Numbered from the stretch's first letter, positions 41,255-51,879 are shown. The stretch: 64,000 nucleotides of DNA from Mixta hanseatica (GCF_023517775.1 NZ_CP082904.1:2356001-2420000); one strand, 5' to 3'. Numbers and translations: made by a program. Notes: a model not told the origin generated them from the letters alone.

Positions 41255-42799
41255 ATGGATATTTCCACCGGGCGCGCCTTTACGCGTAATTTTCTTGGGC
41301 AATCCCCCACCTGGTATAAGCTGACGCTGCTGGGCTTTTTAGTGATTAATCCGCTGCTGTTTTTCTTTGTCAGCCCTTTTCTTGCCGGCTGGCTGTTGGT
41401 AGCAGAATTTATTTTTACGCTTGGGATGGCGTTAAAATGTTATCCCCTGCTGCCCGGCGGCCTGCTGGCGCTGGAAGCGATTGTTATCGGCATGGCCAGT
41501 GCCGAGCAGGTTAAAGAGGAGCTGGCGAATAACCTTGAGGTATTGCTGCTGCTGATTTTTATGGTGGCCGGCATCCATTTTATGCGTCAGCTTTTGCTGT
41601 TTGTTTTTACCCGTCTGCTGTTGTCCATCCGTTCAAAAATGCTGCTTGGACTGGCGTTCTGTCTGGCCGCCGCGTTTCTTTCCGCCTTCCTTGACGCGTT
41701 GACGGTAGTCGCCGTAGTGCTAAGCGTCGCTGCAGGCTTTTACGATATCTACCATCGTGTATTGTCGGAGGGAGAGGAAAATGTTGATATCGATAGCCTC
41801 ACTAATGACGATCATCGCCAGACGCTGGAGAAGTTCCGTTCATTTCTGCGCAGTCTGATGATGCAGGCGGGCGTCGGCACCGCCTTAGGCGGCGTGATGA
41901 CCATGGTAGGCGAGCCGCAGAACCTGATTATCGCCAAAGCCGCCGGCTGGGATTTTATTGGCTTCTTTTTACGTATGGCGCCGGTTACCGTGCCGGTGCT
42001 GATTTGCGGCCTGATCACCTGCGTGCTGCTGGAGCGTTTCCGCCTGTTTGGCTATGGTGAGCCGCTGCCGGAAAAAGTGCGCAACGTGCTGATGGACTTC
42101 GACCGCGAATCCCGTCAGAAGCGCACCCGACAGGAGCGGCTGAATTTGTGGATTCAGGGTTTGATTGCCGTCTGGTTGATCGCTGCGTTAGCGCTGCATC
42201 TGGCGGAAGTCGGCCTGATTGGCCTGTCGGTCATCATTCTGGCCACCTCCTTCTGCGGCATTACCGATGAGCATGCTATTGGCCGGGCTTTTTCCGAGGC
42301 GCTGCCCTTCACTGCCCTGCTGACAGTCTTTTTCGCCATTGTCGCGGTTATCGTTCAGCAAGATCTGTTTAGCCCGCTGATCCATTTCGTTTTGCAGGCG
42401 GAAGCGAATATGCAGCTGACCTGGTTTTATGTATTCAATGGCTTGCTGTCATCCATTTCGGACAACGTGTTTGTCGGCACCGTTTATATTAACGAAGCGA
42501 AAAACGCCTTTAACAGCGGCGCGATTAGCCTGCAGCAGTTTGAACTGCTGGCGGTAGCGACCAATACCGGCACCAATCTGCCTTCCGTCGCCACGCCGAA
42601 TGGCCAGGCCGCATTTCTGTTTATGCTGACCTCCGCGCTGGCGCCGTTGATTCGTCTCTCTTACGGGCGAATGGTCTGGATGGCGCTGCCCTATACCATT
42701 GTGCTGGCGCTGGTCGGGCTATTCTGCATCATGTATACGCTGGAGCCGATGACGCTGTGGATGACAACGCACGGCTGGCTGCCGCCGCTGGCATCCTAA
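41255..42799 (+). CDS. nhaB: Sodium/proton antiporter NhaB
   Basis: Inner-membrane sodium/proton antiporter of 514 residues (E. coli 513) with about 12 membrane segments. The start is the ATG at 41255 ([15 protein letters not shown]), preceded by GAGGAT; an ATG 18 bases earlier is less well placed. Conserved [11 protein letters not shown] and [16 protein letters not shown] motifs hold the acidic residues needed for transport. It is divergent from fadR and precedes dsbB, as in E. coli. Confidence 0.97.
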   Translation: MDISTGRAFTRNFLGQSPTWYKLTLLGFLVINPLLFFFVSPFLAGWLLVAEFIFTLGMALKCYPLLPGGLLALEAIVIGMASAEQVKEELANNLEVLLLLIFMVAGIHFMRQLLLFVFTRLLLSIRSKMLLGLAFCLAAAFLSAFLDALTVVAVVLSVAAGFYDIYHRVLSEGEENVDIDSLTNDDHRQTLEKFRSFLRSLMMQAGVGTALGGVMTMVGEPQNLIIAKAAGWDFIGFFLRMAPVTVPVLICGLITCVLLERFRLFGYGEPLPEKVRNVLMDFDRESRQKRTRQERLNLWIQGLIAVWLIAALALHLAEVGLIGLSVIILATSFCGITDEHAIGRAFSEALPFTALLTVFFAIVAVIVQQDLFSPLIHFVLQAEANMQLTWFYVFNGLLSSISDNVFVGTVYINEAKNAFNSGAISLQQFELLAVATNTGTNLPSVATPNGQAAFLFMLTSALAPLIRLSYGRMVWMALPYTIVLALVGLFCIMYTLEPMTLWMTTHGWLPPLAS

Positions 42800-42926
42800 T
42801 ACCCGGCAAAAGTGGCGGCGAAATGATCTTACGTCATTTTTAGCTCGGTTTTTTCGCTGCCCTGGCTGGCAGCGATCGCTATTTGCTTTACACTGCCGAT
42901 TCAACGCTAATGACAGGGAATGATTT

Positions 42927-43457
42927 ATGTTGCGATACCTGAACCAATGCTCAAGAGGACGCGGTGCCTGGCTGCTGCTGGCGCTGACCGCGTTTGCTCT
43001 TGAAATGGTCGCGCTGTGGTTTCAACACGTTATGATGCTGAAGCCGTGCGTTATGTGTATTTATGAACGTTGCGCGCTGTTTGGTGTGATGGGTGCCGGG
43101 CTGGTGGGCGCGATTGCGCCGAAGACGCCGCTACGCTATGCGGCGCTGCTGATCTGGCTGTATAGCGCCTGGGAGGGATTACATCTCTCGTATAAACATA
43201 CGATGATCCAGCTGCACCCTAATCCCTTTGTCACCTGTGATTTCGCCGCCCGCTTTCCTGGCTGGCTGCCGCTGGACAAATGGTTGCCCGCGGTATTTGT
43301 CGCCACCGGCGACTGCTCCGAACGCGTCTGGTCTTTTCTGACGCTGGGCATGCCGCAGTGGCTGATGGTGATTTTCGCCGCCTATTTACTGGTCGCGCTG
43401 CTGGTGCTGATCGCTCAGCCATTTAAATCCAGGCGGCGCGATCTCTTTTCCCGCTAA
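42927..43457 (+). CDS. dsbB: Disulfide bond formation protein DsbB
   Basis: Four-helix inner-membrane protein that reoxidises DsbA by passing electrons to quinones. It has 176 residues, as in E. coli. The redox pairs are C41/C44 (KPCVMC) and the later FVTCDFA and GDCSERV cysteines. The ATG follows AGGGAATGATTT. Its 3' end shares an inverted repeat with the 3' end of ycgN. Confidence 0.97.
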   Translation: MLRYLNQCSRGRGAWLLLALTAFALEMVALWFQHVMMLKPCVMCIYERCALFGVMGAGLVGAIAPKTPLRYAALLIWLYSAWEGLHLSYKHTMIQLHPNPFVTCDFAARFPGWLPLDKWLPAVFVATGDCSERVWSFLTLGMPQWLMVIFAAYLLVALLVLIAQPFKSRRRDLFSR

Positions 43458-43459
43458 TC

Positions 43460-43500
43460 ATTAACCGGCTGGATTAGGCTTTCCATTCCGGCCGGTTAAT
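43460..43500. repeat. Inverted repeat spanning the dsbB/ycgN 3' ends
   Basis: ATTAACCGGC (43460-43469) and GCCGGTTAAT (43491-43500) flank 21 bases. The right arm encodes the last residues of YcgN. It may serve as a hairpin terminator for both convergent genes, though no T run is present. Confidence 0.5.
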
Positions 43501-43920
43501 AATGTGATCTTCCCAGTCCCTGACTTCGCTTTCACGTACCGCGATATGACGCACCGAAATACGGGCGGCATGCATCGCCGCGCGCGACCCGCTGCGCAAC
43601 GGATGCCAGACCGGCAATCCTTTGCCTTCCGCCAGCAGACGGTAGGCACAGCTGGCCGGCAGCCAGGAAAAAGTCGGTAAATTATCACGCGTTAGCTTGA
43701 TACAGTCCTCTTCAAACTCGAAGCGACGCTCATAGTTACGGCATTGACAGGTTTTGATATTCAGCTGGTTGCAGGCCACGTTAGTGAAATAGATTTCATC
43801 GGTATCGGCGTCCTGCAACTTATTGAGGCAGCACTGGCCACAACCATCGCACAAGGATTCCCATTCCTCATCAGTCATTTGTTCCAGGCTCTTTTCCTGC
43901 CAGAAAGGGGTCTCAGTCAT
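43474..43920 (-). CDS. ycgN: YcgN, UPF0260 cysteine-cluster protein
   Basis: Protein of 148 residues of the UPF0260/zinc- or iron-chelating CxxCxxCC family ([14 protein letters not shown]), with further cysteines in TCQCRNYE and ASCAYRLL. It is cytoplasmic, without a signal peptide. A metal or cluster ligand is expected; the role is not known. It precedes nothing co-oriented closely: ycgM ends 61 bases upstream, so co-transcription is likely, as in E. coli. Confidence 0.94.
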   Translation of the reverse strand: MTETPFWQEKSLEQMTDEEWESLCDGCGQCCLNKLQDADTDEIYFTNVACNQLNIKTCQCRNYERRFEFEEDCIKLTRDNLPTFSWLPASCAYRLLAEGKGLPVWHPLRSGSRAAMHAARISVRHIAVRESEVRDWEDHIINRPEWKA

Positions 43921-43980
43921 TGTGATGTCCGGTTAAGCAAAAGCGCACCTTATAAACAGTTCAGCGGTCAGATGCAAGCG

Positions 43981-44640
43981 TCACAGCACGCGCGTAGTTA
44001 CGCCGTGACCCGCCAGCGACACTTCCAGCGTATCCCCCGCATGCAGCGGGCCTACGCCTTCCGGGGTGCCGGTCAGAATCACATCGCCCGCGCGCAGGGT
44101 AAAATATTTGCTCATATAAGCGATCAGCGGCAGAACCGGGGTAATCATATCGGCGGTGCTGCCCTGCTGACGCACTTCACCGTTAACCACCAGCTTAAGT
44201 TCACACTGCTGCGGATCGCTGGCAAACTGATTAACCGGAATAAAACCGGAAAGCGGACAGGAATTATCAAATCCCTTGGCCTTCTCCCATGGCTGCCCGG
44301 CTTTTTTCAGGCCGGCCTGGATATCACGCAGCGTCAGATCAAGGGCGACGCCATAACCGGCGATAGCCTGACCGACATGCGCTTCGCTGGCCTGTTTTAA
44401 CGTCGAACCGATTAAAATCGCCATTTCTACTTCATGATGCACCGCGCCGAGATCACGCGGAATAGAGAGCGGCTGGCGCAGATCGCACAGCGCCGTCTCC
44501 GGTTTAATAAAAATGACTGGTTCCTGCGGCGTTGCGCTGCCCATCTCTTTAATATGCTTAGCGTAATTGCTGCCGACACAAACCACTTTGCTTACCGGAA
44601 AATCTAACAGTGCGCCCTGCCAGTTACGATGTTGATACAT
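43981..44640 (-). CDS. ycgM: YcgM, fumarylacetoacetate hydrolase family protein
   Basis: FAH-family enzyme of 219 residues, the same as E. coli YcgM. Metal ligands lie in GAVHHEVEMAILIG and YGVALDLTLRD; the later block VILTGTPEGVGPL is conserved. Relatives (FAHD1 type) act on acylpyruvates or as oxaloacetate tautomerase/decarboxylase; which activity applies here is not shown by sequence. The ATG follows AAGGGGAAAAGC. Confidence 0.94.
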   Translation of the reverse strand: MYQHRNWQGALLDFPVSKVVCVGSNYAKHIKEMGSATPQEPVIFIKPETALCDLRQPLSIPRDLGAVHHEVEMAILIGSTLKQASEAHVGQAIAGYGVALDLTLRDIQAGLKKAGQPWEKAKGFDNSCPLSGFIPVNQFASDPQQCELKLVVNGEVRQQGSTADMITPVLPLIAYMSKYFTLRAGDVILTGTPEGVGPLHAGDTLEVSLAGHGVTTRVL

Positions 44641-44687
44641 GCTTTTCCCCTTGCTGAGAGTGACAGCGCCACGCCGGCGCCGATGGT

Positions 44688-45782
44688 CTACTGCGCCTGT
44701 GCTACCGCATCCGCCATTTTGCCGATGCTGATTGCGAAGTAATAAGAACGATTCCAGCGCATGATGGTGCGGAAGTTGTCATAAACCATGAAGGCGCGGC
44801 CGCTCACGCCATCCGGCAGAATAATCCAGCCGCGCTGTGCGGTATCCGGCAGCGCCTCGCTGCTGCTCAGACGCACGCCCAGTTTTTCCCATTCGCCTAC
44901 CGTTTTAGCCTGTTGCGTTTTCAGGCCCGCCAGCTGAGGATCAAAATCGACCGGCAGGATAACCTCGCGGCCCCAACCTTCGCTCGCATCCCATCCCTCT
45001 TTAGCCAGATAGTTAGCCGTGGAGGCGAAGACATCGCGCTGGTTGCGCCAGATATCAATTTTTCCGTCGCCGTCGCCGTCCACGCCATAGTTGAGATAAG
45101 AGCTGGGCATAAACTGGTTCTGCCCCATCGCGCCCGCCCAGGAGCCTTTCATCTCTGGCGCGCTGATATGGCCCTGCTGGATCATTTTCAGCGCGGCGAT
45201 CAGCTCTTTGGTAAAGAAGGCTTCGCGACGCCCTTCAAAAGCCAGCGTGGCGAGCGCGGAGATAATATCTTCACGTCCCTGAATCTGTCCGAAATGACTC
45301 TCCATTCCCCACAGTGCCACGATATATGGCGCCGGTACGCCATACTGCTGGCTGGCGCTTGCCAGCTCGCTTTGATATTGCTGATAACGGCTCCGGCCCT
45401 GCTCGATCTTTTTCGGCGTGATGACGCGCGCCAGATAATCATCAAGGGTAATTTTCTGTTCCGGCTGATTGCGATCGGATTTAATCACCCGGTCGACAAA
45501 ACGCACGTTCGCGAACGCGCTATTTAACGTCTCTTCATTAATGCCCTGCTGGCGCGCCTGCGCTTTTAGCTGCTCGACGTAAGCGGGAAACTCTGCCGGA
45601 TCGCGTCCCTGCTGCGCCAGCGTGGTGTTGCCGGCAGGCGCTCTGAGAAAGCCGCCGCTTTTGGTTGCGCCCGCGGAAGCGGCGGGCGTAGAGGTAGCAG
45701 GCGCTGACGAGACGCTATTTTTACTGGCGCATCCTGCCAACATTATTGTCAGTAACGTCGCGCTCAGGGCATTTAGCTTCAT
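44688..45782 (-). CDS. MltB-like lytic murein transglycosylase, lipoprotein
   Basis: Outer-membrane lipoprotein of 364 residues that cleaves peptidoglycan. The lipobox LAGC (C18) follows a short signal peptide. An Ala/Ser/Thr-rich linker (residues 20-45) precedes the SLT_2 catalytic domain, with the catalytic glutamate in ALWGMESHFGQIQG and the MltB-type block GAMGQNQFMPSSYLNYGVDGDGDGKIDIW, whose DGDGDGKID resembles a calcium-binding loop. The C terminus has a PG-binding-type region (MRWNRSYYFAISIG). It is absent at this position in E. coli, between ycgM and ycgL. Confidence 0.9.
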   Translation of the reverse strand: MKLNALSATLLTIMLAGCASKNSVSSAPATSTPAASAGATKSGGFLRAPAGNTTLAQQGRDPAEFPAYVEQLKAQARQQGINEETLNSAFANVRFVDRVIKSDRNQPEQKITLDDYLARVITPKKIEQGRSRYQQYQSELASASQQYGVPAPYIVALWGMESHFGQIQGREDIISALATLAFEGRREAFFTKELIAALKMIQQGHISAPEMKGSWAGAMGQNQFMPSSYLNYGVDGDGDGKIDIWRNQRDVFASTANYLAKEGWDASEGWGREVILPVDFDPQLAGLKTQQAKTVGEWEKLGVRLSSSEALPDTAQRGWIILPDGVSGRAFMVYDNFRTIMRWNRSYYFAISIGKMADAVAQAQ

Positions 45783-45867
45783 ATCAGGTCCTTATTAATC
45801 AATTGAAAATCGCCGGAAATAAACTGAAGAATTATTCGCCAATTTATTATTTACAGATGAATCTGAA

Positions 45868-46143
45868 TTAAGCCGGATCCTTTTTTCCCAAATGTATTTT
45901 AAGCAGATCTTCGACCGGTGGCGGAAGCTGCAAATAATAACCCTGCTCTCGCAGCGCCAGCTTTACTTTCTCAATATCCGCATTCGCCAGTTTCTTAGTG
46001 CGTTCAAGGGGTAACACCATCGCCAGCTGCGGTTTGCCAAAACCGCGCAGTAGCTCTTCCGGCACGCGGGAAAAGTCGTCTTTTTTTTCAACATAGAGAT
46101 AAGTCTGATCGCGTTGAGGGCTTCTGTAGATCACACAAAACAT
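45868..46143 (-). CDS. ycgL: YcgL domain protein
   Basis: Small protein of 91 residues with the YcgL domain: [34 protein letters not shown] and [14 protein letters not shown]. coli YcgL is slightly longer at both ends. No activity is known. As in E. coli it is the neighbour of minC, divergently transcribed. Confidence 0.95.
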   Translation of the reverse strand: MFCVIYRSPQRDQTYLYVEKKDDFSRVPEELLRGFGKPQLAMVLPLERTKKLANADIEKVKLALREQGYYLQLPPPVEDLLKIHLGKKDPA

Positions 46144-46303
46144 ATTTTTTACTCGAATTAAGCGGGGTGGTGACTTGCCTGAATATAGCAGTAACTATAA
46201 CATGCTTGCAGTAGTTAGGAATAATGTCCCGCCTTGATTACGCGCTGGCTAAATCAGGCATAATTTAGTCGGGTTTAGACATAACAGGACTGAGCCAGGA
46301 CAG

Positions 46304-47002
46304 ATGTCGCAAACGCCAATCGAGTTTAAAGGCAGTAGTTTTACTCTGTCTGTTGTTCATTTACACCACACGCATCCCGATGTGGTTCGTCAGGCGCTTC
46401 AGGACAAAATTGATCAGGCGCCTGCCTTTCTCAAAAATGCGCCCGTGGTGCTGAATGTAGCCTCTCTGGACGGTGACGTTAACTGGAAACAGATGCAGCA
46501 GGCTATCGCGTCAACGGGGCTACGCATTGTCGGCGTCAGCGGCTGTAAAGATGAGGCGCTCAAGCGCATGATCGCGCGCGCCGGTCTGCCCATCCTGTCT
46601 GAAGGCAAAGAACAGAAGAAAAGTCCTGAGCCGGTAGCGCCAGTTGCTGTCGCGGCGCCGGAAAACGCGCTGGCTAAAACGCGCGTGGTGACCACGCCGG
46701 TGCGCTCCGGACAGCAAATTTATGCGCGTAATACCGATCTAATCGTAACAAATAGCGTCAGCGCCGGTGCCGAGCTGGTCGCCGATGGCAATATTCATAT
46801 TTATGGCATGATGCGCGGTCGTGCGCTGGCTGGCGCCAGCGGCGATCGCGATTGCCAGATATTTTGTACCAGTTTATCTGCGGAGCTGGTTTCCATAGCG
46901 GGCGAGTACTGGATTATGGATCAAATTCCGACGGAATATTTTGCAAAAGCAGCGCGCCTTAGCCTAAAAGATGGCGCGCTGACAATACAGACTTTGAATT
47001 AG
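46304..47002 (+). CDS. minC: Septum site-determining protein MinC
   Basis: Inhibitor of FtsZ polymerisation that is carried to the cell poles by MinD. It has 232 residues (E. coli 231): an N-terminal FtsZ-binding domain (about 1-105), a proline/alanine-rich linker ([17 protein letters not shown]) and a C-terminal beta-helix domain that dimerises and binds MinD ([23 protein letters not shown]). The first gene of minCDE, 31 bases before minD. Confidence 0.97.
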   Translation: MSQTPIEFKGSSFTLSVVHLHHTHPDVVRQALQDKIDQAPAFLKNAPVVLNVASLDGDVNWKQMQQAIASTGLRIVGVSGCKDEALKRMIARAGLPILSEGKEQKKSPEPVAPVAVAAPENALAKTRVVTTPVRSGQQIYARNTDLIVTNSVSAGAELVADGNIHIYGMMRGRALAGASGDRDCQIFCTSLSAELVSIAGEYWIMDQIPTEYFAKAARLSLKDGALTIQTLN

Positions 47003-47033
47003 GCCCCTTTTTATTTATAAGGAATTCTTATAT

Positions 47034-47846
47034 ATGGCACGCATTATTGTAGTTACATCCGGCAAAGGGGGCGTTGGCAAGACCACGTCAAGCGCGGCCA
47101 TTGCTACCGGTCTGGCACAGAAAGGGAAAAAAACCGTGGTGATCGATTTTGATATCGGTCTGCGTAATCTCGATCTGATTATGGGCTGTGAAAGACGCGT
47201 GGTTTATGATTTCGTCAATGTGATCCAGGGCGACGCCACGCTGAACCAGGCACTGATTAAAGACAAACGAACAGAAAACCTCTATATCCTGCCTGCTTCC
47301 CAAACGCGAGATAAAGATGCCCTGACGCGCGAAGGCGTCGAAAAAGTGCTGAATGAACTGGATAAGATGGAGTTTGACTTCGTCCTGTGCGATTCGCCCG
47401 CAGGCATTGAGACCGGCGCGCTGATGGCGCTCTATTTTGCCGATGAAGCCATTATCACCACCAACCCGGAAGTCTCTTCGGTGCGCGACTCCGATCGTAT
47501 TCTGGGCATTATCGCCTCCAAATCACGCCGTGCCGAAAACGGTCAGGAGCCGGTCAAAGAGCATCTGCTGCTGACGCGTTATAACCCAGGCCGCGTGAGC
47601 CGCGGCGATATGCTGAGCATGGAAGATGTGCTGGAGATCCTGCGTATTCCGCTGGTTGGCGTAATCCCGGAAGATCAGTCGGTGCTGCGCGCTTCCAACC
47701 AGGGCGAACCCGTTATTCTGGATACCGAATCCGATGCGGGCAAAGCCTATGCCGATACCGTTGAACGGTTACTCGGTGAAGAACGCCCCTTCCGCTTCAT
47801 TGAAGAAGAGAAGAAGGGATTCCTGAAACGCCTGTTCGGGGGATAA
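47034..47846 (+). CDS. minD: Septum site-determining ATPase MinD
   Basis: Deviant Walker A ATPase of 270 residues that binds the membrane in its ATP form and recruits MinC and MinE. Signature KGGVGKT contains K11 and K16. The C-terminal amphipathic membrane-targeting helix is EEKKGFLKRLFGG. It is followed three bases later by minE. Confidence 0.99.
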   Translation: MARIIVVTSGKGGVGKTTSSAAIATGLAQKGKKTVVIDFDIGLRNLDLIMGCERRVVYDFVNVIQGDATLNQALIKDKRTENLYILPASQTRDKDALTREGVEKVLNELDKMEFDFVLCDSPAGIETGALMALYFADEAIITTNPEVSSVRDSDRILGIIASKSRRAENGQEPVKEHLLLTRYNPGRVSRGDMLSMEDVLEILRIPLVGVIPEDQSVLRASNQGEPVILDTESDAGKAYADTVERLLGEERPFRFIEEEKKGFLKRLFGG

Positions 47847-47849
47847 ACC

Positions 47850-48119
47850 ATGGCCTTACTCGATTTCTTTTTATCCCGTAAAAAGAACACTGCCAATATA
47901 GCCAAGGAAAGGCTGCAGATCATCGTAGCTGAACGCAGGAGGGGCGATAGCGAGCCCCATTATCTGCCGCAGCTGAAGCGCGATATTCTGGAGGTAATTT
48001 GCAAATATGTGAAGATCGATCCAGAAATGGTGACGGTCCAGCTGGACCAGCGCGGTGATGATATCTCGATACTGGAACTGAACGTGACGCTGCCGGAAAT
48101 GGAAGAAGCCACGAAATGA
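47850..48119 (+). CDS. minE: Cell division topological specificity factor MinE
   Basis: Small protein of 89 residues (E. coli 88) that drives MinD off the membrane to give pole-to-pole oscillation. The N-terminal anti-MinCD segment [23 protein letters not shown] precedes a topological-specificity domain. The ATG is three bases after the minD stop. A short GC-rich hairpin near 48139-48161 (TTCCCCTGC/GCAGGGGAA) may end the operon. Confidence 0.98.
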   Translation: MALLDFFLSRKKNTANIAKERLQIIVAERRRGDSEPHYLPQLKRDILEVICKYVKIDPEMVTVQLDQRGDDISILELNVTLPEMEEATK

Positions 48120-48138
48120 TGCGTCTCCAGTCCTGACC

Positions 48139-48161
48139 TTCCCCTGCCTTACGCAGGGGAA
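48139..48161. terminator. Weak terminator between minE and rnd
   Basis: TTCCCCTGC and GCAGGGGAA enclose CTTAC; only a short T run (CGTTT) follows. It lies between convergent genes. Confidence 0.55.
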
Positions 48162-48173
48162 CGTTTAAGCAGG

Positions 48174-49301
48174 CTATTGCGGATAGTCCGCTAACACCTG
48201 TTTGATTTCCTGCTCCATCAGTTCGCCACGCCATCCGCTGACCAGTTCGGGCAGCCGCTCACGCGGTTTGATTTGCCAGTGCCAGCTCAACAGCTGATTG
48301 ATTTGACGGCGTGACGCCAGCAGTTCAGTACTCAGTCCGCTGCGCTCGCTTACCTCCTGCACGACCGCCTTCAGCGCTTTAAACGCCTTTTTATAGTGCG
48401 GATGATCGTTAATATTGAGCAGCATCTCCGGCAGGCTCTCTTCCGGTAACGCGTTAGCTTCATTCACCATATCCAGCAGCGTTTTGCCATGGAAACGGAT
48501 TTCGTGACCGCTCAATCCTAAATGATCCAGCTCGCCCAGGGTGCCCGGCAGATAGCGCGCTACCTTCCACAGGTTCTCTTCGCGCACCACGAAATTAACC
48601 GCCATATTCTTTTCACGGGCCAGTTTCAGGCGCCAGGCTGCCATACGTTGCAATGCCGCCAGCTGACGCGGGCGCAGCAGCGAAGCATTGCTGATTTCCC
48701 GATACGCCTCCTCCGGCTGCAGCGTTTCCGTACGGCGTTGACACAGCAGCAGACATTCACTGCGCGCCGCCTCCAGCTGCCCTGCCGCCGCGGTTTCATC
48801 CATCAGCGTATGGGCAATTGGCAGCAGCCAGAACACATCGGCGGCCGCATAATCGCATTGACGCGTAGAAAGCGGACGCGCCAGCCAGTCGGTACGCGAT
48901 TCGCTTTTATCCAGTACTTCTCCGGTAAAGTTTTCTACCATCGCCGCAAAGCCCATCGACAGCGGACGGCCGCTAAAGGCAGCGAGGATTTGCGTATCAA
49001 TCAGCGGCGTGGGCAACACGCCAAAGCTGTGCAGAAACACTTCCAGATCTTCACTACCGGCATGCAGGAATTTGGTTATGCGGGTGTCGCTCAACAGCTC
49101 GATTAGTGGTTGCCACTGGGTGATAGTCAGCGGGTCGACCAGCGTAATCTGCTCGCCATCGTAAATTTGCAGCAGGCCGAGCTGCGGATAGTAGGTACGG
49201 GTGCGAACAAATTCGGTATCGAGCGCAATCGCGCGATGCTGGCGCGCAGCGTCGCAGCAGGTCTGTAGCGCCTCATTGGTGGTGATATAGGTGTAATTCA
49301 A
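48174..49301 (-). CDS. rnd: Ribonuclease D
   Basis: 3'-5' exoribonuclease that helps trim tRNA precursors. It has 375 residues (E. coli 375). The DEDDy exonuclease motifs are ALDTEF, HAGSEDLEVF and YAAADVFWLLP, followed by an HRDC domain (about 210-290). The start is TTG at 49301 (MNYTYITTNEAL); E. coli rnd also uses UUG, so this rare start is conserved. A GAGAG-type site lies upstream. fadD precedes it with its own terminator. Confidence 0.97.
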   Translation of the reverse strand: MNYTYITTNEALQTCCDAARQHRAIALDTEFVRTRTYYPQLGLLQIYDGEQITLVDPLTITQWQPLIELLSDTRITKFLHAGSEDLEVFLHSFGVLPTPLIDTQILAAFSGRPLSMGFAAMVENFTGEVLDKSESRTDWLARPLSTRQCDYAAADVFWLLPIAHTLMDETAAAGQLEAARSECLLLCQRRTETLQPEEAYREISNASLLRPRQLAALQRMAAWRLKLAREKNMAVNFVVREENLWKVARYLPGTLGELDHLGLSGHEIRFHGKTLLDMVNEANALPEESLPEMLLNINDHPHYKKAFKALKAVVQEVSERSGLSTELLASRRQINQLLSWHWQIKPRERLPELVSGWRGELMEQEIKQVLADYPQ

Positions 49302-49349
49302 ATCCGTGCTCTCTTGCCAGCGGTTCGTTTGCGTTGCTGATGAAATAAC

Positions 49350-49376
49350 AATAAAAACGCCGGGTTACCCGGCGTT
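49350..49376 (-). terminator. Terminator of fadD
   Basis: On the minus strand, AACGCCGGGT and ACCCGGCGTT pair around one base and are followed by TTTTTAT, between fadD and rnd. Confidence 0.85.
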
Positions 49377-49406
49377 TTCTTTTCTATCTTAACATACTCG
49401 CGACGA

Positions 49407-51119
49407 TCAGGCGGCAGGCGCTTTGTTTATCTCATCTCGCAGCTCGCGGCGGAGGATTTTACCCACATTGGTTTTAGGCAGTTCGGTACGAAACTCAACG
49501 ATTTTCGGCACTTTATAGCCGGTCAAATGACGACGGCAGTGGGCAATTAGCTCATCTTTGGTCAGCGAATCATCCTTTTTAACGATACAGATTTTAACCG
49601 CCTCGCCAGAAAGATCGCTCGGCACGCCAATCGCCGCCGCCTCGCGTACTTTGGGATGCTGCATCACCACGTCTTCGATTTCGTTGGGATAGACATTGAA
49701 CCCGGAAACCAGAATCATATCTTTTTTACGATCGACGATGCGTAAGAACCCTTCTTCATCAACGGTAACGATATCGCCGCTGTAGAGCCAGCCCTCTTTC
49801 AGCACCTCCTTGGTCGCCTCAGGACGCTGCCAGTAGCCCGTCATCACCTGCGGCCCTTTGATACAGAGCTCGCCCGGCTCGCCTGGCCGAACCTCCATGC
49901 CATTGTCATCCACCAGCTTAATTTCGGTAGAGGGAACCGGCAGGCCAATGCTGCCGTTATGACAGGTAATATCGTAGGGATTCACCGACACCAGCGGCGA
50001 ACATTCGGTCAGCCCATAGCCTTCCAGCAGATAATGGCCGGTCAGCTTTTCCCAACGCTCCGCCACCGCCTTCTGCACTGACATCCCGCCGCCCGCCGAC
50101 AGGCGCAACGTGGAGAAATCCAGCTGCTGGAAATTTTTATCATTCAGCAATGCATTAAACAGCGTATTGACCCCGGTGATAGCGGTAAAAGGATATTTGC
50201 CCAGCTCTTTGACAAAGCCGGGAATATCGCGCGGGTTGGTAATCAGCAAGTTTTGCCCACCCAGCTCAATAAACAGCAGGCAGTTCACCGTTAGCGCAAA
50301 GATGTGATACAGCGGCAATGCCGTTACCACCAGCTCTTTGCCATCGCGCAGCAGCGAGCCATAGGTGGCTTTGGTTTGTTCGAGATTTGCCTGCATATTG
50401 CGGTGGGTGAGCATCGCCCCTTTGGCGATGCCGGTGGTGCCACCGGTATACTGCAAGAAAGCCAGGTCATCATTCTGGATTTCCGGGCGGAAATAGTCGA
50501 GCTGAGCGCCCTGCAGCAGTACGCTGCGAAAAGAGACCGCATCCGGCAGGTTATATTTCGGCACCAGCCGCTTTATATATTTCACCACGAAGTTGACCAA
50601 CGTGGCTTTGGCGGGTGAGAGCTGATCGCCGAGACGCGTCAGAATAACGTGCTTCACCGACGTTTTAGCCACCACTTTTTCCAGCGTATGCGCAAAGTTA
50701 GAGACAATCACAATCGCTTTGGCGCCGCTGTCATTCAGCTGATGCTCCAGCTCTCGCGGAGTATAGAGCGGGTTGACATTTACCACCACCATCCCGGCGC
50801 GCAGAATGCCGAACAGCGCAATCGGATACTGCAACAGGTTCGGCATCATGACGGCCACGCGGTCGCCTTTGCTTAATCCCAGCGACTGCTGCAGATAAGC
50901 GGCGAAGGCCCGACTACGCTGCTCCAGCTTACGAAAGCTCATCGCCTGACCCATATTAATAAATGCCGGACGATCGACATAACGCTGAGCCGCCTGTTCA
51001 AACAGATCGATAAGCGACGTATAACGATCGGCATTGATTTCAGCCGGGACATCGGCGGGATAACGGTTCAGCCAGACCTTATTCAAGGATTCACCTCGGA
51101 AATCATATTTATTCGCCAT
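49407..51119 (-). CDS. fadD: Long-chain acyl-CoA synthetase FadD
   Basis: Inner-membrane-associated ligase that activates fatty acids with ATP and CoA on uptake. It has 570 residues from the ATG at 51119 (E. coli 561). The AMP-binding signature [16 protein letters not shown] and the later [11 protein letters not shown] and [14 protein letters not shown] blocks are present. The E. coli-type start is an in-frame TTG (the codon before NKVWLNRYP) after GAGGTG; the upstream ATG, after GAGG, is equally possible. A FadR-like site lies before it. Confidence 0.96.
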   Translation of the reverse strand: MANKYDFRGESLNKVWLNRYPADVPAEINADRYTSLIDLFEQAAQRYVDRPAFINMGQAMSFRKLEQRSRAFAAYLQQSLGLSKGDRVAVMMPNLLQYPIALFGILRAGMVVVNVNPLYTPRELEHQLNDSGAKAIVIVSNFAHTLEKVVAKTSVKHVILTRLGDQLSPAKATLVNFVVKYIKRLVPKYNLPDAVSFRSVLLQGAQLDYFRPEIQNDDLAFLQYTGGTTGIAKGAMLTHRNMQANLEQTKATYGSLLRDGKELVVTALPLYHIFALTVNCLLFIELGGQNLLITNPRDIPGFVKELGKYPFTAITGVNTLFNALLNDKNFQQLDFSTLRLSAGGGMSVQKAVAERWEKLTGHYLLEGYGLTECSPLVSVNPYDITCHNGSIGLPVPSTEIKLVDDNGMEVRPGEPGELCIKGPQVMTGYWQRPEATKEVLKEGWLYSGDIVTVDEEGFLRIVDRKKDMILVSGFNVYPNEIEDVVMQHPKVREAAAIGVPSDLSGEAVKICIVKKDDSLTKDELIAHCRRHLTGYKVPKIVEFRTELPKTNVGKILRRELRDEINKAPAA

Positions 51120-51155
51120 CGCAGCCTCAGCCCGCCTTTATTAACAATATTTTAA

Positions 51156-51172
51156 CTCATTGTACCAGTATG
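51156..51172 (-). promoter_or_regulatory. FadR-site candidate upstream of fadD
   Basis: On the minus strand CATACTGGTACAATGAG shares the CTGGTAC half site of the E. coli fadD operators, with a degenerate second half. It is 37-53 bases before the ATG, where a repressor would act. Confidence 0.5.
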
Positions 51173-51236
51173 CCTAACACCCGGCTTTCAGGCTGCGAAG
51201 CCCATCACTAAATTCTATGACTTTTAACAATAAAAT

Positions 51237-51265
51237 GGCCCGGTCACATCCCCTGCGACCGGGCC
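51237..51265 (-). terminator. Terminator of yeaY
   Basis: GGCCCGGTC and GACCGGGCC enclose 11 bases and are followed on the minus strand by ATTTTATT, 24 bases after the yeaY stop. Confidence 0.85.
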
Positions 51266-51288
51266 GCTAATCACGTCTACCGCTGCCT

Positions 51289-51879
51289 TTATTCTGTCAG
51301 GATAGTTTGCACCTGTACCGGACCGGGATTGTAATAATTCCCCCACGGGCCGGGCCCCCAGTAACCGGGATGATGCCGTGTCGGCCCATACCAAATCCAG
51401 GGATCGATCGGCTGCATCGGCATCACGACCTGCTGCTGTACGCGCCAGCGTTGATAGCCGGCGACATCCACCACCACAAAGTTGTAGCTGGCCTTGCCGA
51501 TCTCGCCTTTTTCGCTGCCCTTGATGGTGCCGACCACCGTAACCATTTGATTATTGACGTCAACCGGATCGACAAAGCCGTTGATATCAGCCCAGATCCG
51601 GCCAACCGAGGCCGCGCCCAGTCGGGGTCGCGCGGTGTCGTCCAGCGGCTGAGTGGCGATCTCCAGCCGCGTACGACCGTTAAGGTTAGTGACTTTTACT
51701 ACCTTGCCGCCGAATCGCGCTTCCTGTCCGACATAGAGCTGAGGCGCGTTCATCACGCGCAGCAGATCCTGCTGCGGCATGGGCGAACGCCCCTTAACGG
51801 AATCCGGTACGGTTACGCAGCCGGTTAGCAGTAGCGTCGCTACCAGCAAGGCTGCCGCATGATTAAGATATTTACGCAT
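51289..51879 (-). CDS. yeaY: YeaY, Slp-family outer-membrane lipoprotein
   Basis: Slp-family lipoprotein of 196 residues (E. coli YeaY 193). The signal peptide ends in the lipobox LLTGC (C21). The conserved core [41 protein letters not shown] stretch is followed by a proline/glycine/tryptophan-rich C terminus. E. coli yeaY is in the sigma-E regulon; no such promoter was looked for successfully here. Function is not known. Confidence 0.95.
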   Translation of the reverse strand: MRKYLNHAAALLVATLLLTGCVTVPDSVKGRSPMPQQDLLRVMNAPQLYVGQEARFGGKVVKVTNLNGRTRLEIATQPLDDTARPRLGAASVGRIWADINGFVDPVDVNNQMVTVVGTIKGSEKGEIGKASYNFVVVDVAGYQRWRVQQQVVMPMQPIDPWIWYGPTRHHPGYWGPGPWGNYYNPGPVQVQTILTE

